NCBI GenBank assembly: GCA_947069175.1
Contig: CAMTDV010000019.1
Location: forward strand, 73,097,358 to 73,161,357
Reading direction: 5' to 3'
Length of the DNA: 64,000 nucleotides
From: Scalesia atractyloides
Taxonomy: Eukaryota > Streptophyta > Magnoliopsida > Asterales > Asteraceae
Position numbers and translations under genes: made by a program
Shown here: positions 45,256-57,110 of the stretch, piece by piece
Position numbering within the stretch: position 1 is the stretch's first letter
Layout: each line of letters opens with the position of its first letter
The notes under the pieces: generated by a model
Database searches by the model: none
Seen by the model: only the letters and a program-made list of their open reading frames with translations
Told to the model about the DNA's origin: nothing

Positions 45256-45920
45256 TAGGGGTGTTCATCAGATCGGATAATGGGTTACTCGGATTATTCG
45301 AATCAGATTATTCGGATTTGCAATTTTTAGTTACCTATTCGAAATCCGATCTGAATTGGATGTATTCCCATCCGATCCATATCTATCCGAATTCAATTCT
45401 GGTCGGATTCAGATATATCCGAATAACCCAAACGGATATCCGAATATCCGAATTAAATCGAAAAAGTTTTTCTTCCAAATTTTTAAGTTTCCCTAATTTT
45501 TGGTTTTAGCATTTTGCTAGTTTAAATTCAAAATAAGCATATCAAAACGAAAAATAGAAACTAGTCTTAAAACACAAATACAAATTCAAATTTAAAACAT
45601 AGTTTTTAAAACAAAGTTCAAAACACATTAAATGTTATTGGGTTTATATTGGGCTCATGTGGGCTGGACTAATATTAATTATGTATTGGAACATTATTTT
45701 ATTAAAAACATATTAAATGTTATTCGGTTTAGTCGGACATCCAAATAACCCGAATAATCCGAATTATTTATAGTTTAAGATCCGAATCCGATCCAATATC
45801 CGAATATGCAAATGGGATTCGGATCGGATCCATCCTAATATCCAAATATGAATTCGGATCGGTTTTTTTTGTTCGGATTTCGGTTTTTTTTTCAAATTTC
45901 GGATTTTCTGAACACCCCTA
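45256..45920. mobile_element. hAT-like MITE with perfect TSD
   Basis: A 665-bp element with TIRs TAGGGGTGTTCA and TGAACACCCCTA and perfect 8-bp duplications ATAATATA (45248-45255 and 45921-45928). The interior is rich in cggat/atccg words and has no transposase. The 82-residue frame inside is a by-product. Confidence 0.88.
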
Positions 45921-45928
45921 ATAATATA

Positions 45929-47069
45929 TACTAGAAAAGAGAGAATGAGCGATGTTTTGATATATTTAATATTACCTTATGTATCTTGTTCATGTTGTTT
46001 TTACCAAATACCCCTCAATGTACTTCTTGACCCAAAGAATGCAATTGATTTAAACCAATAAAACCTCTTATTTTCTCAACCATAATTAGATCATGGTGAT
46101 TAATGGTCACAAATAGAGTTTACTAGGTTTTCTCACTATAAATAAATTTTGTATAAATCATTTCCCTATATATATATATTATATATATATCTATATATAT
46201 TAATAAATGAGATTGATTTAGGCCGCGTTGCATGTTATGGTAGAGCTAGAATCTAACATGGCAAGAATGCAAGTTATGGTGGAGGAAGAGGCTATTTTTG
46301 AGTGAGAATGCAAGTTATGGTGGAGCAAGAGGCTATTTTTGAGTGAGAATGCATCTCATTAACTTAAAACTTTTCTATGCGGGATCCGATTGTGTTTGGG
46401 TCATTTGATACGCGTGAACTCGGATTTGTATCTTTCATTCTTTCTTTTTTTAAAATTCCAAACCCTGAATCATTGTTTCAGCCGTTTCTCTCTCTGGCTT
46501 CACTCTACACATCCTCTTCAAATCAAACTTGGATCCATCATTATTTTCAATCTAACTGATGTTGCTAATCATAATCAGAAACTTCTCCTTACATTTGTGT
46601 GGATTTGATTTCATCTTTGGTACGATTCCTTCATCCATCTTAAATCTGATTGTTGATTATGTTAATTGCAGTATTTCATCCCATGTTTATATTTTCAGTC
46701 TGTTTTGTTATATCGTTTTAAACAACATGTTCAGATTTATATTTTCATTCTGATGTTTCCTATGGTTAATTAGTTTATTTAGATTTTAGGGTTTCAATTT
46801 TAAAATGTTTTGTGTCTAAATCATGTTTGATAACTTTAGATAAGAAGTTAAATTGTTTCTTGATGTTTCTAAACAAGTTATTGTAAAGCTTCTCAGACAA
46901 AGTCTTATCGATTTGCAAATTTGTTACTGTTTTCTTATCCGACCACCAGTTGTTCGATGAAATTCCCCAACGAATAAATTTTAGGCTTTTCTTTTTCTTT
47001 TTTAATCTTTTTTGTGTTTTTCTTCAACATAACATGTTCGGCAATGGATTCGTAGCCGGTCATAGGATA
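45929..47069. other. Region upstream of HDR pseudogene
   Basis: Contains a 41-bp direct duplication (gaatgcaagttatggtggag...) at about 46268-46350. The CT- and T-rich 46440-46760 stretch has a few frames without motifs. No HDR exon earlier than 47070 was recognised. Confidence 0.45.
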
Positions 47070-47798
47070 TGAGTTGAAGCCGTAAAATGACCATGATAAA
47101 TAAATATGGAGTTGAAAATGTCACTGAACACTTCATAATTTTCAACACTATATGTGATGCTACTCAAGTAAGTGCTCTGTGAGAATTGACTGTGTGGGGC
47201 CTATTCACAAGTAAAAGGGATTTGAAATCGTCACTTTATGATCTTTATTTTTTATATTATTTCATTTTTTAGGAGCGGCAAGATGCTATGTACAAATTAG
47301 TAGATGAAAAAATGGATCTTATGTTAGTTGTTGGTGGGTGGAATTTGAGCAATACTTCACATCTACAAGAGATTCCTGAGGAACACGGTATTCCATCTTA
47401 TGGGATCGATAGTGTTGTGAGAGTGGGTCACGGACCCTTTATAGCCTATAAGACAATGGTAAAAACACTTTTAACCATGCAATTACTTTACTCTTTATGA
47501 TTTTTTACTATATTTTAACTGTCTCATTCTACCAGCATGGCGAGTGGGTTGAAAAAGAAAGCTGGCTACCAAAGGGTCATGTATTGGTATCACATTTGGT
47601 GGTGTATCTACTCCTGACAAGGTAAATATTATTTAGAAATTAGGATCTTTAATTTCAAATTTGTCGATTTTTAAGAACATATAATGTATGTAGATATGTG
47701 GTTTTCATACATTGAAATTGAACTTTGTGTAGGCTGTTGAAGATGTTTTTATAAGGGTGTTTGAGATCAAACGCGAAGAATCACTTCAGGTCACATAG
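47070..47798 (+). pseudogene. HDR: 4-hydroxy-3-methylbut-2-enyl diphosphate reductase, 3' fragment
   Basis: HDR/IspH is the last enzyme of the plastid MEP pathway and makes IPP and DMAPP. Four exon pieces match its C-terminal third. Exon to 47167: KYGVENVTEHFIIF and NTICDAT, with the iron-sulfur-ligand Cys. Exon 47273-47458: ERQDAMYKLVDEKMDLMLVV, GGWNLSNTSHLQEI. Exon 47536-47621: HGEWVEKESWLPKG. Exon 47733-47798: AVEDVFIRVFEIKREESLQ, then TAG. Introns 47168-47272, 47459-47535 and 47622-47732 keep GT-AG borders, so this is a DNA-level copy, not a retrocopy. A one-base shift near 47580 breaks the VxTxGxSTPDK stretch. The usual NSSN substrate motif reads NLSN. The transit peptide and first two-thirds are absent. 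Confidence 0.85.
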
Positions 47799-49270
47799 GT
47801 TAGTGGTTTATTTAACAAGATAATCGAATACCATACCTAAGTTCATCTATAGAACCATAAATTGGCATATTATTTAGTTGTGGTTCCTCTTTATGTTGTA
47901 ACAAATATGGTAAAAAGGGTCGACTGTCATTCAAGCAACCATGATTGTTATGCTTTATTACTTTATTCTTAGTATTGTATCTCATGGTCACGGAACACTA
48001 CATATGATTTATATAAACTAACTTCGGCTAAAGTCTTTTTATCATGCTTTTCTTGATATGCAGGTATGACTTTCAAGTATGGATAGTCACAAGGTAATCT
48101 TTATATAAATAATGTGGTGATCTGACAGTTATCATAGAGGTATGATAATACTAAAGAATTTTGTCTATATTGGAAATTAGACTTAGTTCAACTATTGTAT
48201 GTTCAAAATCAATCTTTAATGGCCTGGGTAATAAGTTTATAATTATACAAGAGTTATTTATGAATAACGAATTATTAAGCGAAATCTTAAAAGGTGAATT
48301 TTGATTGTATGCAAGTTCAATTCATAACTTTTAGCTACACATTTGTAAATTGTATATGTAACATCAGTATTCACATAACATTAGTTGACTTTAGGAAGTC
48401 AATGGGTCAACAATGGAAATCAAGGATTTAATCAATTCTATAGGTACAAGGTGTGGCTTGATCATGGACGTGAACATAAAAACCACCAGAACAGTTGCAT
48501 TTTGTTCTTCAGGTATGTAAACTATGAATAATTTATACTTTATCTTTTAGGTTTAGTAAATTATATATGAAAAAGTAATGCCTTATTGTTCACTGCTGAC
48601 TATATTAGATTTTTTATTGTTCAGGTTTTGTTCAGTAAATGCCATATGTTTCGTGCTGGTCAAACGGGTTGAAGGTTGCCTAAAGTGTATCTCTAATGTA
48701 TGAAATTCTGACTATTATTCAGCGGTATGTTACAACGATTCATAAATTATTTCATAGAAATGATGGCTATCCCAGGACTTAATCAACTAAATGGCAAAAT
48801 CGCGAGGCTTATATACTGGAATGAAGTGTAAAGCGGTGTTGTAGTATCAGTAGTTGCAGTATCAGTAAGTTTTGAAATCTTTATGTATAAATCTTGATCG
48901 AAAAAATATGATATTGTAGGATTGAGGAGCAACAACTTGGTAGGAAAGTCCTTTCAACGGGCCTGTGGTATTTGTAAGCATTTTTTCATTTTTCTTCCGT
49001 GTTGTCTATTTACTTATTTATGAAGTAGTTTTACTTATTTAGGATTATTTATAATGATTTGCAGTGATGTGAGGAGCAACAACTTGGTAGGAGATGGATC
49101 TTTTCTTTGAGATAAAAGTTATGATAGCTCTGATTTATGCAAAGAATCTTTCGATGAAGTGCCAGTTCCATAGATAGTTTGAGGTGATCTGACTTATGTT
49201 AACTTGCTTTATTATGTTTGGTTTAAAGAGGATATTGTAAGCTTTGTATGTTGTTTTTTTCTCCATGCTT
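47799..49270. other. DNA downstream of HDR fragment
   Basis: No gene recognised. gaggagcaacaacttggtagg occurs twice (48924 and 49074), a short direct duplication about 150 bp apart. Confidence 0.45.
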
Positions 49271-49614
49271 TTTTTTGGATTAACATGTGTACTTCGTGCA
49301 TTACATGCTGCATTACGACCGTTAGGAACTCTAATTTTAACTCCTTTACAAATTTGTTAACTTGGAGTATGTAAATTTTGACAGGTTTACTTATTTATCA
49401 CATTATAATATGTTTTTTAGGTCAAATATGTAGAGATAAAAATGACTTCCGTTCTAATATTTATTTTCAATGTGCATAGCTTTTTAAATATGATTGATAT
49501 TATGAAGACATAGCAAGGTGCAAGTTAACAAATTTGTAAAGGAGTTAAAATTAGAGTTCCGAACGGTCGTAATGCAGCATGTAATGCACGAAGTACACAT
49601 GTTAATCCAAAAAA
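49271..49614. repeat. 94-bp inverted repeat (foldback element)
   Basis: Arms 49271-49364 and 49521-49614 are reverse complements with one mismatch in 94 bp and no gaps, separated by 156 bp. The outer ends begin ttttttggattaacatgtg. A partial third copy of the outermost part (cacgaagtacacatgttaa) follows at 49615-49633. A long-TIR MITE or foldback element is likely. A transcript would form a long hairpin. Confidence 0.85.
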
Positions 49615-49634
49615 CACGAAGTACACATGTTAAG

Positions 49635-49785
49635 CAGTGATGGATCTAGAAGATTCGGGAAACGTTTTAAAGAAAAGGGGTAACAAAATCGAAAAAACGT
49701 CATTCTTTTTCCAAAATTTACATAACAACCGGAGCGTCAAGGGGCAAACGTGGGTTACCTTTTGTTAAGAGGTAGATCCGCCCTG
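49635..49785. mobile_element. Short hAT-type MITE
   Basis: 151 bp with ends CAGTGATGGATCTAG and (inverted) CAGGGCGGATCTACC, flanked by ATGTTAAG and AGGTTAAG, an 8-bp duplication with one mismatch. It lies directly beside the inverted repeat above. Confidence 0.7.
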
Positions 49786-49793
49786 AGGTTAAG

Positions 49794-50727
49794 AAAGAGA
49801 GTAATTTAATCTTTATGGCCGCTTGTCTTATTTAATTATTATCCATATTTTTTCACTTAACTATGTAAAGGATTTTTAGGGAGGGTTTAGATCTTAAAAG
49901 CTTTATTTATTAATTTACTTATTTTTTTGGAGTCATTTACATGTTTACATCAATATTGTTTACGAATCTTTATGGTGTTATCTATATTCCACCCTCTCTA
50001 AAACGTATCCGTGGCTTCATATCCTATAGGATAAAGTTATGGTTTTATCTATATTCCACCCTCTCTAAACCCTATCCGTGGCTTCGCTACAAAGCTGTCT
50101 TTGAGGGGGTGCGGGATGGGTGACGGCACATGGCCCAAACCCTTCGGGGGCATAAATGTTTTTTTTTTAATTTTGTATAGAATTTACGTTGTATAAGCTA
50201 GAATATATATATATATATATACACACACACTGAATCGAAAGATGACACAAACAAGCTCTTGTCGGGGTGGTTATTACATTGCTTAAACAACAAGGAGACG
50301 CGGGTTCTAATCCGGACGTCTCCAAGTTCTCTATTTTAGCTGCATATAGCATTTAATGCCTAATTTTGTCAACTATATCTTTCCTTTTAATTAATAAATT
50401 ACTAACTAAATTTATCTAAAAATAACTATTTAAATTACTTTCACATAAATTTTAGTGATTAAATAATTGATGAGTTTATAATACATGAAAAATTTGCGAT
50501 TAAGGCCTATAATTTTTATTTCGCACAAGGCAAAAAAAATTGTAATTTTCAGAGACTGGTTGGCTAGGAGTGAGATTTATTGGATATGGTTTTTTGTTGT
50601 TAGCTTCAGTTTAATGATACAAGGTCTAGATATTTTCTAAGTTTTCATACTATGCATGAGTTCTGAAAGTGGACTTTAAGACTTTCTCGATCAAGTATTA
50701 TTTTGTCTTTCTTTTCCACAGTCCTTT
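49794..50727. other. Intergenic DNA upstream of ERF
   Basis: Contains a direct duplication of ttatctatattccaccctctctaaa (49979 and 50045) and (TA)n(CA)n near 50203-50230. No gene. Confidence 0.45.
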
Positions 50728-50735
50728 TATATATA
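50728..50735 (+). promoter_or_regulatory. TATA box candidate of ERF gene
   Basis: TATATATA lies about 48 bp upstream of the first ATG at 50783. This would give a short 5' leader, compatible with intronless ERF genes. Confidence 0.4.
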
Positions 50736-50782
50736 GATTCGTCAAGATATGAACTACTAGCAACAAACACCAAAGATTCAGT

Positions 50783-51294
50783 ATGATGATACCTGAATCA
50801 GAAAGACACACGAGCCAAAATATAAAGGTGTAAGAAAGAGGAAATGGGGAAAATGGGTGTGAGAGATCAGGATGCCCAACAGCCGTCAGAGGATCTGGTT
50901 AGGCTCATACGACTCACCAGCGAAAGCGGCCAGAGCTTTTGACGCCGCCGCCTTTTGTCTTCCTGGCAGCTCGGCCAAGTTCAACTTCCCTAACCAACCA
51001 CCCAACATTCTAAATGGAACTTCTCTTTCTCCCTCCGAGATACAGGTTGCAGCGGCTCGCTTTGCCAAGTCGGTTCCCAATGTCCCTGCACCCATGGAGC
51101 TCACACAAGCCTCCGCCTCGGTTATCTTGCATGATAATAACATTAGTGTGACAGATATATTTCCGGGGTTCGATGACTATTTCATGCAGCCACCACCAAT
51201 GGATTTTACTCAGATTTCTGAATACAATGAGATTGAGGGGAATTCAAGCGATTGGGATATCTTGCAAGGCCCATCATCACTCTGGAACTATTAA
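50783..51294 (+). pseudogene. AP2/ERF transcription factor, DREB/ERF017-like, damaged
   Basis: AP2/ERF proteins bind GCC-box or DRE DNA in the nucleus. The ATG at 50783 starts a short N-terminus (MMIPESERHTSQ) but runs out of frame at an A-run near 50817-50820. The AP2 domain lies in the next frame: YKGVRKRKWGKWV, a TGA at 50860 where the family has Ser, then EIRMPNSRQRIWLGSYDS and AKAARAFDAAAFCLPG with the WLG and RAFDAA motifs. The C-terminus (to 51294) is intact, with an acidic end (DIFPGFDDYF; SDWDILQGPSSLWNY). The 140 residues from Met 50872 lack the first AP2 strands. Two lesions suggest a pseudogene; a base error in the assembly is possible for either. Upstream and downstream are mobile DNA. 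Confidence 0.8.
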
Positions 51295-52544
51295 GAGACT
51301 TATAAGCTATGCCATCAACCAATATATGCATGCATACAATAGTATACACTAATATGCATGCATACACCTAGCTACCTACCATAGTAAACATGATTTATCT
51401 TTTCATGTACTAGCTATGCACGATACCAATTAATAAGATGGCTCTTTAATCTCTATATAAATAATTTAAAGTAAACTTTATTATTATGTCACAACATATA
51501 AATTTAGCTCATTAATAAGGAAAAATCAACAAATCATCCATCCGAGCTACTTTTTACAAAACACTGGTTGATCAGTGGTAGAGCCAGGAATTTTTTTTCT
51601 AAGGTGTCAACGCTTTTAGTACTTGGATTTATAAAAACCGGGTGTCAAGAATTTCGAGTCGGGTTGGGTCGAATAACATAATAAAAACCAGTATCATAAT
51701 AAAAATGCAATGTTCTTGTAAAACTCATGTTTAATCGTCCCTAGCTCCCCTCTTTAATCAGAAATTCATAATCCATCACTCTTGTCTCTTTAGTTCGAAC
51801 GGAATCTTCCCTAAGTTACATAGGTTGTGACTCTTCTCAACTCATGTTCATCTCGTGACTCTTCAGTTCGTCTCTGACGGTCTTTTTATTTTATTTAGGT
51901 TAAACAATCAGAATTAATTAATTGGGCATTTAATTGATTATTGGGTTAAAAACTTCTAAATAAGGCATGGGCTTTTAAGGGTTTAAAGTGAATTGTATAT
52001 TGGATGGACTTAATAATTGGCTTAACTAATAAACTATAAAAAGAAGTTTGGTAAAACGTTTATATATTTTTTTCTTTGATTAGTAACAAAATATATATAG
52101 GTTTCTCATGCAAATGGGGTCAATAATCTTGTTTTAAATATAATAATCAATGGTGTTAATTATAAAAAAAACATTGGTGTCGTTTAAAAAAATTCTATCA
52201 CACACTCTATATGACACGTGAAATAGAGTGGGATCGTGTGATACCGATCCTCTCTATCCGTCACTATCATTGAATTTATTTTTGAAAAAAATATTGCCCA
52301 CTAAAACAATGACACTCGTTCCACATTTTAGGTTTTACGCCACATCTAGGTCATTACATTTAAAAAAATAATCAATAAGTTAATAAAGTTCATTGTGAAT
52401 CTAGAAATGCGTGTGTGTGAAAATAACAGAAATGTGTGTGTGTGAAAATAACTAGTGTAGTAACATATAACAATATCAATCATAGACATTATTCATCAAA
52501 TCTACAAACTAGTTAAGCCCTAATACGATAGAATGATGCCTATC
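51295..52544. other. Downstream DNA with hAT-like left end
   Basis: tgcatgcatac occurs twice at 51328-51365. At 51573, CAGTGGTAGAGCCAGGAATTTTTTT resembles the left end of common hAT MITEs, but a matching right end (perhaps near 52268) and target duplication were not secured. No gene. Confidence 0.35.
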
Positions 52545-53620
52545 ACGTTTCATTACAAGCTATGATAACTTTGAAGATAATGTGTGAATCATTAATACAT
52601 GTATGAAGCGTTACAACTAATGAGGACTTGTATCGGGTAACAAAAAGTCAAGCTTTGCCTATCATTATGAAACAAAGTCATTTTGTTCACTTATAGTCAA
52701 TCAAGTGTAGAACTAATCAATCTAACACATTAGCCCCTAATGTGGTAAACTTAAGCCCATCATGCTCATTACGAGTTATGATAACTCTTAAGACTATGTG
52801 TAAATTATTAAACGTGTATAACAAATTATAACTCATGGTGATCTCTTTTGATTTAACCAAATTCACATTGGTCAGAATTTTGATTGATCATGAACATAAA
52901 TCATCAAAAATCACATTAAAAACTGAACAAACGTTTCTTAGGACCAAATATGAGTAGTTAAGATATGTATGACGCATTATAATCCATTAACTTGTCATTG
53001 TCAACCGACATCAAACTTAATTAATCATATTCAAGATTGGAGACAATTTTGGTCACTCAAGGTCGAGCATGGACATAGTTATTCAAACTTAACATATTAA
53101 GATCTAATCTTTCTATAGAATAATTCCTTCTTAGTTTTAATGTTTAATTGATATCCAAAATTACATCAAGATAGAAGGTAAATGGACAACAAGCTACGAC
53201 GCTACCTCTTTTTGTTTAGCAAAACTAAGTCTTTTAAAAGCTATTATGACTTTTACGGCCCAATAAGACTTATTACAAGATGCATGTCATTAGACATGGT
53301 TAATTAAAGTCAAACGTGATCAAATTTTGAAAAATAAAGTAATTTGTGCTCACTCATGGTCTACCATGAGCATAATTCATCAAATTTAACACATTAAACC
53401 TCTTGTATGATATACTAAAACTTATCATGCCCTGTTACGACTATTTGTGTATTATTAAGGCATGCATGGCTTATATAACTCATGATAACCTATATTATTC
53501 AAGTTACGACTATTTGTGTATTATTAAGGCATGCATGACACATATAACTTATGATAACCTATATTATTCAAGTAAAGTCAAATTCGATCATCAAACTCAT
53601 GATAATTAGGAAAAAAAGAA
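52545..53620. repeat. Duplicated repeat block, left copy
   Basis: Collinear with 54600-55345: aaagtcaagct..tgcc, ttttgttcacttat, taaacttaagccc, aacgtttcttagga, tcactcaaggtcgagcatgg, ataacctatattattcaag follow in the same order in both. Internally, motifs like gttatgataactcttaagac recur. 53436-53573 holds a ~69-bp unit twice in tandem. Confidence 0.7.
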
Positions 53621-53814
53621 ACAAGAAATTAATGATATTTATTATCAATATTTATTATATCTAAGAAGTTGATTAAATAGTATTGTTATTATTTATTTTG
53701 TATTTAATATAAATATTAATTAAAAAATAGTGGATGAGGTAAAGTTAACAAGGTTAAACTATTTCCTTATGATGAGGTGGAGTAAAAAGGAGAAAAAATA
53801 GATGATGTGCCTCT

Positions 53815-54415
53815 TATAGAGAGTTAAGAAGGAAGGTATATGCGGAAGATGGACTTTTCTCGGTGGCCTCAACAAAGAAAATGTTATGCAGATTCGCGGT
53901 TCCATTTTACCCTTACAACTGGGACAAATGGGTCCCCAAAAAGTTGATATTTTCGGGTGGAGAGGAGAGCAAGACCGGCTACCGACTATAGTAGGCCTAA
54001 AGAAGAGAGGTAGTTTGTCCAGCTCTCAGTATGCAAGCTATGCGGGGAAAGAGACGAAGACGCGGAACATTTATTCATTGGGTGCTACGTTGCGGCGGTT
54101 CTATGGCATAGAGTGAGCATGTGGTGTAATGTCCAACAAATTTATGCACACTCAATGAAAGATTTATTGAACTTCTACAAAACAGCCAAGATAGAGGAGA
54201 AGAAAAGGAGCTACATTCAAACTATAGTATTAGCAACATGCTGGGGATCTGGAAAGCAAGAAACGATATAATTTTTAAAGGGAAACACGTAAATGTTGAC
54301 GGGATTTTTGGCGAGATGTAGGCTACAACATTCCTGTGGATAAAAAACAGAGCAAAAAAACCGAATATGGAGTGGAGAAGCTGGGTGCGTTTCGAGATTT
54401 CAAGCTAAAACGTCT
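53815..54415 (+). pseudogene. LINE reverse transcriptase zinc-binding (zf-RVT) remnant
   Basis: Broken frames read FSVASTKKMLCRF, WVPKKLIF and, near 54040-54110, CGEREEDAEHLFIGCYVAAVLWHRVSMW. This is the Cys/His pattern of the zf-RVT domain at the C-terminus of plant LINE ORF2 proteins. The RT and endonuclease parts are absent, as is usual for 5'-truncated LINE copies. Several stops are present. Confidence 0.65.
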
Positions 54416-54599
54416 GTTTGGAGTTTAAGGAGTAATCTCTTTTTTGTTTTCCTTGTAATTTGGCGAGATAAAATGTAAAATGTATATTGTTGGGTGGTTG
54501 GCTTAGTAGCTTACTAATCTTTTGTAAAGTTTTGTAATGGTGTAACGTTGGGTGATGGAATAAAGTGATATAATTTGTCGTAAAAAGAAAAAGAAGGTA

Positions 54600-55345
54600 T
54601 AACTGATGGCCTAATGAGTATTTGTACTGGGTAATGAAAGTCAAGCTCTGCCATCATTACAAAATAAAGTCGTTTTGTTCACTTATGGTCAATAAAGTGT
54701 AGAATTAATCAATCTACACATGGTAAACTTAAGCCCGTCATGCTCGTTACAAGTTATGATGACCTAAGCCCGTCAATAAAGTGTAGAATTATCAAGACTT
54801 CTATAACAAATTATAACTCATTGCGATTTATCTTGATTAACAAAAGTCAAACTCAATTAATCAATGTCCCACTTGGTCAAACAAGAGAATTTTTTACTGA
54901 CTATGAACATAATTCATCAAGAAAAGCATATTAAAAAACGAATACAACGTTTCTTAGGATAAAATATGACGCATTAAGAATGTATTACACATTATAGATT
55001 GGAGTAAATTTTGGTCACTCATGGTTAATTAATCAAAATTGTCTTTGTCAACCAAAATCAAACTTAATTCATCAAATTCAAGAGGAGTCAATTTTGGTCA
55101 CTCAAGGTCGAGCATGGACATAGTTATTCAAATTTAACATATCCAGATTTAATATAACATAACTAGATACATCATTCCCCATTAAAAGCCATAATGATTC
55201 ATGCAATCCAATGAGACTCATTTAGAGATGCATGTCATCAGATTATGTGTGAATTAGTAAGACATGTATGACACATATAACTCCTGATAACCTATATTAT
55301 TCAAGCAAAGACAAATTTGATCATCAAAGTCAAACTTGCCAAAGC
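54600..55345. repeat. Duplicated repeat block, right copy
   Basis: Second, shorter copy of 52545-53620, with deletions and moderate divergence, immediately right of the LINE remnant. Confidence 0.7.
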
Positions 55346-55628
55346 AAAGTGAATTTTTATTGATCATGGACATCTTTTGTCAAATTTAATATGTCAAGAC
55401 TTCACTACGCCTATCATGCCTCATTAAGAGCTATCACGACTTTTAAGTTTCAGTCTTCATTAAACAAAGTCGCCTCTAAGTTAGTCAAAATTTTTTTTGT
55501 AAAATAAAGTCAAAGTTTGTCGATTATAGTTGATCTTCGACATAGTTTGTTTCATTTATCCAATTCTATGATAGGTTGCGTTTGGTACTAATTAGAATTC
55601 ACGTTCAGAAGGAGGTGATGTATTTGGA
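55346..55628. other. Repeat-like DNA left of copia element
   Basis: Continuation of the satellite-like words (cattaagagctatcacgactttta). No gene. Confidence 0.4.
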
Positions 55629-55633
55629 ATTTC

Positions 55634-56232
55634 TGTTGGGAATCAGTGTATCAAAATAGTAGCGGAAGCGGTTTATATAATTTACCAAAAGTCAATTATA
55701 TATGTTTGATTTATTAATCCGATTAATAAATATTCCCAATCAGGATCAAGGTTATACGCGTATAAACAAATAAAATAATAAACAATCATAGAGGGTTTTA
55801 GTAATCAACCTTTGACGACTACACCGGGACCGTAACACGCGGGTTACAACGAATCCTCGCTAGTAGGAAGTTCACAACCGAGCACAAGATACCCAAAGGT
55901 AGAACCGGCCAAGAAGAAGGCGACGACGACGGCTAAACTTGAGAAGGAAGCTAGGGTTTTGTGTTTTATAAAAGTGTCTAGAGTTTGCACCTTAAGCATC
56001 CTTTTATAGAACCCAATCTTACATAAAAGCCCTTTAAGATTATACCATTATAATCCTCTTAATAATAATCTAATTAATATTAAGTCCCTCGGGTTTAAAC
56101 TATTATTATTTCACAAATAATAATCCACCTACTCGTGAACATATACGATTCGTGTACCAACGTGTAACTCTTCGGATCGTACCAGTTAGTTACGTTGACT
56201 TTAATTACGGTCGGACATACATATCTCCAACA
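55634..56232 (-). repeat. Copia 3' LTR
   Basis: 599 bp, TGTTGG...CCAACA on either strand. It has about 25 bp (ctagggttttgtgttttata region) that the 5' LTR lacks. Confidence 0.92.
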
Positions 56233-56246
56233 ATCTCCCACTTGGA
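56233..56246 (-). other. Copia polypurine tract
   Basis: On minus, GTCCAAGTGGGAGAT directly precedes the LTR start TGTTGGAGATATG. Confidence 0.85.
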
Positions 56247-57110
56247 CGATTTTAATTAAATGAGTCAACGTGTGTAGAGTTGGACGCCTAGCTGCATCGC
56301 ACTACTCCTAATGATATAACGCTTTACAGTCGTCAACTAGTTCTTTGAGTTCAAGTAACACTTTACATAACCAAATACCATAGCCTTGATAATTCTATCA
56401 ATAAGTCCCTTCTGTATAGAACATTCATTGATCATAAGGCATGGATCATTCATTCTTATATGGTGATCAACTATTCTCTGTTCTCGACTTTAATTCAAAC
56501 TAGTCTAACGACCTACTTTTAGTCCGAGCGTGGCCACGCGTTTATTCCAGTTTAAGTTAACGAGGGCGCCAGAATGTCTAAACTTCTAATTGCATAGAAG
56601 TACAGAATTCCATCAGCCCGTCATACAACTCCCACTTAACCTTGGATTTTTCCCAATGCTACCCGGATTACTATCCATGTTTCAGGACAGTGTTAGATAA
56701 CATCAAAGATTGTCCTCGATCAATGTAGTTTAATATGTGCCTAAGGAAAAAGGACAGATTGAACATATCAATATCAAAACATCTAATGACTTAGATCCAT
56801 GGAGATTGTTTTGAAGCGAGTCACATCCAATATCATTCCCTAGTGATATCAGTGAAGTTTGATTCTCAAACCCTTGAGTTATTCATCTCATGAATACAAT
56901 CATCTCAATTCACAATAGTCTTACATTCAAATTCATTCACATGTAATTTGATCGACTACGGATTTTTAGAATACGCTTATTCAAGGATATAAACATACAA
57001 ATAACGAACATAGTTACAAAATAATTAAACTTTCATTTAACCAATAAATCAAATAACTATTCAATGCAACTGTTGTAGTTCAAAATTAAAACATCAATAC
57101 TAACTACAGA
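56247..57110 (-). other. Copia 3' non-coding region
   Basis: About 860 bp between the pol stop and the PPT with no open frame or motif on either strand. Many copia elements have only a short spacer here. Confidence 0.6.

Noticed and set aside
46377..46753. Short overlapping frames upstream of the HDR fragment as HDR N-terminal exons
   Set aside because: None matches the transit peptide or the conserved N-terminal IspH blocks.
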